DNA of 64,000 bases from Pycnopodia helianthoides (taxonomy: Eukaryota; Echinodermata; Asteroidea; Forcipulatida; Asteriidae). The translations under genes were made by a program, and so were the position numbers. Shown here piece by piece: positions 59,501-64,000 of this stretch. The stretch spans positions 12,951,164-13,015,163 of the forward strand of contig CM063252.1 of the NCBI GenBank assembly GCA_032158295.1, in the 5' to 3' direction. The notes below the pieces were generated by a model, which saw nothing but the letters and a program-made list of their open reading frames with translations, ran no database searches and had not been told where the DNA came from. Positions within the stretch are counted from its first letter, which is position 1, and each line of letters begins with the position of its first letter.

Positions 59501-62500
59501 CCCTTGCACCAACGTCACACGCTGCTACTGTATGTTAAAGGAACATTACAGAATTGGTAATTGTAAAATATACTTTTGGTCACAGATTTACATAAAACTT
59601 AAACGGTCTTAATGAACATCCCTAGAAATATTTCTGTCTGAAATGCCATATTTGATGAGCAATAAATCAAACTAATTTCCGATTGAGTTTATCGCTCATG
59701 AGCGTTTTATTCATGCATTGTATAACACATGCAAATTTGTAATCGGTTTTGCACTATTTTCTCGTGACCCAGATGGCGATCGATCTCAAACTTCTACAGG
59801 TTTGTCAGTTTATGTATATGGTGGATTACATTAAGTGCTTACACTGCCAGCACTGTTTGGTTAGCAAAAACCAATTCTGTAATGTTCCTTTAAGGGTATA
59901 AATACAGCATCACCTCAAATGCGCACACAGTCCTTTTGCACACACCGTTGTGGGGACTTCCTATTGTTGTTCTATTATTCCCTTTTCTGAAGAACTACCT
60001 TGTGGGGATCCAGTTTAAAGGCACTGGACACGTTTGGTAATTACTCAAAAACTTATTATCTTAAAAACTGACTTGGTAACGAGCAATGGAGAGCTGTTGG
60101 TAGTATAAAACATTATGGGAAACGACTCCCTCTGAAGTAACAAAGTTTTTGGGAAAGAGGTAATTTCTCACTAAAATATTGAAAGACTTCTGGCCAGAAG
60201 TCTTTTATTTTGCACCTGAAATCACACAAATTTGTGCAACGAGGGGTGTTTTTTTCTTTCATTATTTTCTTGCAACTGCGATGACCAATAGAGTTCAAAT
60301 TTTCACAGATTTGTTATTTTGTGCATATGATGGGATACACCTAGTGAGAATACCGGTTTTTGACAACTACCAAAGGTGTCCAGTGCCTTTAACAAAGAAA
60401 AAACGTTGTGGGGACCTTTGTTCCATTGTGTAAAAGTCCCCACAATGGTGTGTGTGCCTACCCACGTATCCACTGTACGGGGACACTGACACCCAAAATG
60501 GTGCAACCAAGATTTTTGTGATGACGGCATAATTGTTGTTTTTTAATACTTATTTTTTATTTGGCCTCGATACAAGATAGCAATATACACATAGTCAAAC
60601 TAAGATTGGAGCTGTGATGCAAGGAATATCTTGCTGTTAAAAGCGCCCTCGTGTGGTCAAAATACTGCTTCCATTTCTTACCTCGTATGTAGCATTGGCT
60701 TCAGAGAGGGCCAGGTTGTCGTTGATGTAATCTACGTTAATGTCCACCATGTACCAGGGAACGTACTCTCTCTCTTCACTCATGTATGAAGTCAGCTCCA
60801 GCACAATGGCATGGTTCAGATCGCCGAGTTTAGCCAGGACGAATGCATCACCGATTAGAGACGCACGACTGGCTGTCGAAATCACCTGCCAAAATGGGAC
60901 ATTATTATATTTCTGAGGATGTCGGTCTTTGACAAATACAAAAAAGTATACGCTGCCTTTAAGGCTGCCGCTTCCCAGGATGTATCGTTAACTTGGGTGT
61001 GATCCCCGGCTATACGGCAGTTAACGGTTGTATGGCTTCTGACTGTGGCACCCCCCGAACAAAGATATTGACAAAATAGGGAGACCCCCAAAAATCTGGC
61101 TAGAGATTGCCGGTAGCTAGAGGCAGTTCTAATCCTAGGATTCAAGGATTCCAACTGCCTCTAGCTACCCGACAATCTCGGTGGTCTAGTTGGAAAGACA
61201 TCTGCTCTAGAATGGCAAAGGTCGTGGGTTCGAATCCCACCCGAGTATTATGCCTCTGGATTTTTTTCACAGAACTCGGGAAGTACTGAAATAAGAGTTT
61301 TGTCTGCAATTAAGGTGATCCCCAGGCTGCCGCTTCCCAGGTTGTATTGTAAACTTGAGAGTGATCTCTGGCTACACGGCAGCTTATGGTTGAATGGCTT
61401 CTGACTGGCACCCCCGAACAAGGAAATCGACAAAATAGGGAGACCGCAAACATAAAACTAGATAAAGCTTGGCTGGTAGAGCACCGGCACGTTAATCTGG
61501 AGGTCGTTGGTTCAACTGCCGCTCTAGCCAATTTTTCTTTGTTCATCTCCAAATTGTTTGCAATTCATGTGGGAAATTATTAAAGAGGCGGTCATTGATA
61601 GATTTTTTGAAGTAAAAAAATCAACCATGGGTAATTTGAAATTGTACATTAGCTAGTTCTCAAGAGAGTAAAAAGAATTTGTTTACAAACCACTCCTTGA
61701 CACTAGTCCAGTGGCTTCACCGAAGGTTAAGAACAGTGTTGCATCCAGGGTTTGTCTCTGGAGAGGGGAAACGAGGACACCTCTGACCGCTTCACATGCA
61801 TTTCAGTTTTGGAAAATAGACTCCTCAGTTTTTCATTTGATACAAACCCTGACTTTGAACTCCCGTAAACACGATCGGGGCAACGGTCAAGTTGACAGAC
61901 TTTTTTAACGGACGAGGAACGGACAGTCTAGTGTGTGGTCAAAAGCATGCTGGAAAAAAGAAGAAGAGCATGACGACCTTCTCATCTGTTTACCTGGTGG
62001 TCATTAACGAGTTGCGTGGAGAGAAGTTTCCAGTTTGCGTCGTCGTAGTTCACACGGTAGACACCTTGCTGATCAATATTCATGAGGAGCCAGTCGGTAT
62101 CTCCACCGATATCGTCTCTCTCTATCGTCACTACAGCAACAAAAACATAACAGAACAATGCGTAAGAAGTAGGTCATGGCCGAGTGGTTTAGAGCATTGG
62201 ATTCAAGTTCTGGTGGTCAAGTCATCGGGGTGAGGGTTCGAATCTCGGACATGACACTTGTGTACTTGAGCAAGATGCTTTACTATAATTGCTTCTCTTC
62301 ACCCAGGGGTATAAATGGGTACCTGCGAGGGTAGAGGTTGATATTGCATTTGAAAAAGTCCTCGGAGCGCCACGGCAGCTCGGGGCTGTATACTCCCCAG
62401 GGAGCTGAGAAAGATTACAGGCATCCAAATATCTTACCATCTGTCGAGGGCAGCATCCACTCATAGTTAGGTGTGGTCAAAGAAGAGCTGGATGACGTAA

Positions 62501-62529
62501 TGTACGATAGAGGCACGTACCACTGGTAT
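53373..62529 (-). CDS. Aminopeptidase N-like M1 metallopeptidase, gene C (exons 11-19 only; frameshift in last exon)
   Basis: Exons in transcript order: 62529-62438, 62130-61994, 60885-60682, 58713-58640, 58080-57973, 56820-56650, 55591-55451, 54676-54595, 53515-53373. They encode the end of the catalytic region ([12 protein letters not shown]...) and the whole helical C domain. Sizes 204, 74, 171, 141 and 82 equal those of genes A and B and phases agree. Exons 1-10, including the zinc site, must lie beyond the right edge. In the last exon the frame is intact to EEAVAR, then one base is missing near 53443-53447. Read as is, translation stops at TAG 53408-53410. Allowing for the lost base gives [20 protein letters not shown] to a stop at 53373-53375. 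The exon is 143 bases against 144 in both A and B. Either a recent pseudogene or truncated allele, or a sequencing error. Confidence 0.87.
53808..54364. mobile_element. Foldback element split by a TTAA element
   Basis: The outer foldback (gggtccaatttcataaaaac ... cagctttatgaaattgggca) is interrupted at its TTAA (ctgcTTAA / TTAAcagc) by the CTGGACAC-family element 53961-54344. Removing the insert and one TTAA regenerates the family's normal right end. Intron of gene C. Confidence 0.85.
53961..54344 (+). mobile_element. TTAA-flanked 'CTGGACAC' element, full length
   Basis: It runs ttaaaggcagtggacactat ... gtgtccagtgtctttaa. The insertion site is inside the foldback element above, so the TTAA at each end is a target-site duplication. 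Confidence 0.87.
54734..55074 (+). mobile_element. TTAA-flanked 'CTGTACAC' element, opposite copy
   Basis: Inverted relative to 48893-49224. It shares its right TTAA with a further, truncated, related element starting at 55071 (ttaaagggtgtgtacaacat) and fading by about 55270. Confidence 0.8.
55640..56110. mobile_element. Foldback-like repeats with 'cggccgttta' arms
   Basis: At about 55948-56100 the arm with gggattaaaagag and cggtcttaaccggccgttta is mirrored by attaaacggccgtgcaagac and ctcttttattccc. The segment attctgattggtcgagagga (55649) and the text that follows recur at 62650-62880. Introns of gene C and beyond. Confidence 0.65.
56357..56543. mobile_element. Foldback element, 'gggcccaatttcata' family, copy 3
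   Basis: Ends gggcccaatttcatacagct and ggctttatgaaactgggccc are inverted. It is uninterrupted. Gene C intron. Confidence 0.75.
56852..57226 (+). mobile_element. TTAA-flanked 'GGAACATTACAG' element, copy 4
   Basis: Both termini present with small internal deletions. It begins about 30 bases upstream of the gene C exon 16 acceptor. Confidence 0.85.
57645..57965. repeat. Tandem repeat, about 121-128-bp unit, about 2.5 copies
   Basis: Units start agaatgaaagc(t/a)ggttta and include gcagatctggctgtataggg and gatgggatagcaacagaatg. Copies 2 and 3 are almost identical. The array ends eight bases from the exon 15 donor-side boundary of gene C. Confidence 0.88.
58973..59353 (-). mobile_element. TTAA-flanked 'GGAACATTACAG' element, copy 5
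   Basis: Inverted copy with both termini. Gene C intron. Confidence 0.85.
59535..59893 (+). mobile_element. TTAA-flanked 'GGAACATTACAG' element, copy 6
   Basis: It lies 180 bases from copy 5 in the opposite orientation, so the two could form a long hairpin in RNA. Shorter than copy 1 through small deletions. Confidence 0.85.
60015..60392 (+). mobile_element. TTAA-flanked 'CTGGACAC' element
   Basis: ttaaaggcactggacacgtt ... ggtgtccagtgcctttaa, with good inverted termini. A central palindrome gacttctggccagaagtc lies at about 60185. Gene C intron. Confidence 0.82.
60955..61560 (+). mobile_element. SINE family A copies with an inserted hairpin
   Basis: One copy starts at about 60955 (aaggctgccgcttcccagga) and is broken in its tRNA-like part by a hairpin at 61106-61181. 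A second copy runs about 61312-61560 with gcttggctggtagagcaccg and ggttcaactgccgctctagc. Gene C intron. Confidence 0.7.
61184..61254 (+). tRNA. tRNA-like sequence, probably pseudogene or SINE head
   Basis: It has a good D arm (gtctagttggaaagac) and a perfect T arm (gtgggttcgaatcccac), but the acceptor stem pairs in only about five of seven positions and the anticodon stem does not pair well. More likely a tRNA-derived repeat than a working tRNA gene. Confidence 0.3.
62170..62440 (+). mobile_element. SINE family B copy
   Basis: ggtcatggccgagtggttta and gggttcgaatctcggacatg form the tRNA-like head, then cttgtgtacttgagcaagat. It ends at the gene C exon 11 donor. Confidence 0.75.
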
Positions 62530-63954
62530 CTGTGTTAATAAATAAACAAGGGTTTGCAAAAAAATTTCGCTAAATTTGTCGCTCGGGTTTAAATCAGGTA
62601 ATATATCTCATTATAATTATTATTCATAAATACATGCGACAGTTTCTCCATTCTGATTGGTCGAGAGGAGATCACGTGGCCATGTTTAAGTGAGGGAATA
62701 AAAGAGCAGTGACGCGGTCTTAACCGGCCGTTTAAAACCAGCAGGGTCGTGGCTGTGTGATAAAGGACCGAGCCTGCGTAACCTTGCGCCCCACAGGTGT
62801 GTTTAGACACTTCTAGCCGTGCATTATCATCCGTTTAAACACGGCCACGTGACACGCTCTCCACCAATCAGAATGGATAAACCCTCAGAGATATTTATGA
62901 ATGCGCGATGTACACATTGTGAGGAGTGTTTAAACATGGCCTGAGCAATTTGAGACAAATTGAGGGCGCTATCAGATGATTTCGCGGAGCACGCAAACAT
63001 TCCGGCCCAGTTTAGGTTGGTAGGTCGCATATTTGACTGCGCAAGTACTAAACTTGCGTACGATAGTTTAAAAGTGAAGCGTGCAAGCTCGAAACTTGCG
63101 CAAGGAGCTAGTTAGCGCTCAACAAAGACAGAAATTCAATGCAGAGTCAAGGCGAGATGAGGCTTATAAACTGTCGGACTTGTTCTCAACTTTTAAACTT
63201 TTAAAGGATTTTAAAATGTTTTTAACAGGAAGGTATGAAGGTGAGCAAAAGATCTAGAGTGCTGACTCAGTCTTTAAGGGCTTTTTTTAAAACCTTGAAG
63301 CAGGCAAGGAACTTCACCCAGGAGAGGGCAAAGCCTTTCTTATTTTGCAAAGGGCACTTCCATTGGAAAATCTGTAAGTCTATGGAAAACTTTTAATGGG
63401 GCACCGAGGCCAAGACCAGGGCAACGACGGCCACGGCCTCCGTGGCCTCCGTGTAAATCCAGGCCTGTTGAAGGGTTGTTGCCGTGCCAGTTTTAAACGG
63501 CAGTTAATTAAGACCAAGCCACCACTCTTTACTTCCCCTTCAAAAAAATACAGCTGGCATTCAGGGTGGCTTTGTGGTAACTTGCCCTGCCTTTCAACTC
63601 TGTCGACCCCAGTTCAAATCCCACACCATGAGCCTGCTATGAGGATAACAGTTCCCAGTTCCCTCCCACATCTGAAACCAACATTACTTCGCCGTGCCTG
63701 GTGCTCTGCTCTTGAAGGGGCAAGGGCACCAAGGCGTTTTCTCTCTTGTAAAAGGCACCTCTATGACGAAACTGTAAATTTTTCTATTGGAACATTTCGA
63801 GGGGCACCAGGGCGATGGCCTAAGGGCACTGAGACAATTGCCTCCGTGGAGCATCAGGCCTCTTCCTCATCTTGCCTACACAGGTATCTTCAGGCCTATG
63901 GGATACGGTGCAAATTGCTTTTAAGGGTCACTTGATTGTATTACACACACAAAA
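62530..63954. other. Gene C intron 10 (partial) with foldback and SINE-like repeats
   Basis: A foldback at about 62640-62880 (cattctgattggtcgagagg ... accaatcagaatgg) shares its body with 55640-56110. Text at 63396-63440 (gggcaccgaggccaagacca) is loosely repeated at about 63800, and 63585-63625 looks like a tRNA-like B-box region. The 179-codon frame at 63396-63935 runs through these repeats and is not credible as a gene. Confidence 0.5.
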
Positions 63955-64000
63955 TTAAAGGAACATTACAGAATTGGTAAGAAAAGAACTTGTAAAATAT
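63955..64000 (+). mobile_element. TTAA-flanked 'GGAACATTACAG' element, copy 7, cut by the right edge
   Basis: ttaaaggaacattacagaat then tggtaagaaa, identical in its first 30 or so bases to the other copies. Confidence 0.82.

Noticed and set aside
63396..63935. 179-codon open frame, the longest simple open frame in the window
   Set aside because: It runs through repeated gggcacc/ggccaag text and a tRNA-like B-box region, has no domain-like pattern, and lies in the expected intron 10 of gene C.

Overview
The window is animal genomic DNA: genes split into many small GT-AG exons, long AT-rich introns, and dense SINEs, foldback elements and LINE remnants. The repeats (acatgta-rich spacers, TTAA-flanked foldback elements, tRNA-derived SINEs) and the gene family suggest a marine deuterostome, probably an echinoderm and perhaps a sea star. 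That placement is inference from style, not from a diagnostic gene.

The main content is a cluster of three aminopeptidase N-like (M1 zinc metallopeptidase) genes. Gene A (+, 16983-33048) has 19 exons that join in frame into a complete 944-residue type II membrane ectopeptidase with GAMEN, HELVH and a downstream Glu ligand. Gene B (-, 52466-36310) converges on A tail to tail. It is complete from exon 2 to the stop, with a full active site, but no membrane-anchor first exon is visible. Gene C (-, 62529-53373) enters from beyond the right edge. Only exons 11-19 are present, and the last exon carries a one-base deletion. Exon sizes and intron phases are nearly identical in all three, so they arose by duplication of one gene. 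Exon 3 of A and B shares a 192-bp tract of about 94% identity, which suggests gene conversion.

The left 16.9 kb is mostly intergenic or intronic. Its one recognisable host exon is the first coding exon of a ZDHHC9/14/18-type palmitoyltransferase (-, 2739-2972), which also has a one-base frameshift. The rest is a minisatellite at the left edge, a Mutator-like foldback element with a 9-bp target duplication inserted into another foldback element, LINE 3' remnants, a long G-run and several hairpin elements.

The introns of A, B and C are filled with mobile DNA. There are several families of short elements flanked by TTAA (seven copies of one family from 41.5 to 64.0 kb), two tRNA-derived SINE families, three minisatellites, an interstitial telomeric array, and a 90-bp perfect tandem duplication across a splice donor. 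The two single-base indels in otherwise conserved exons could be biological or residual sequencing errors.
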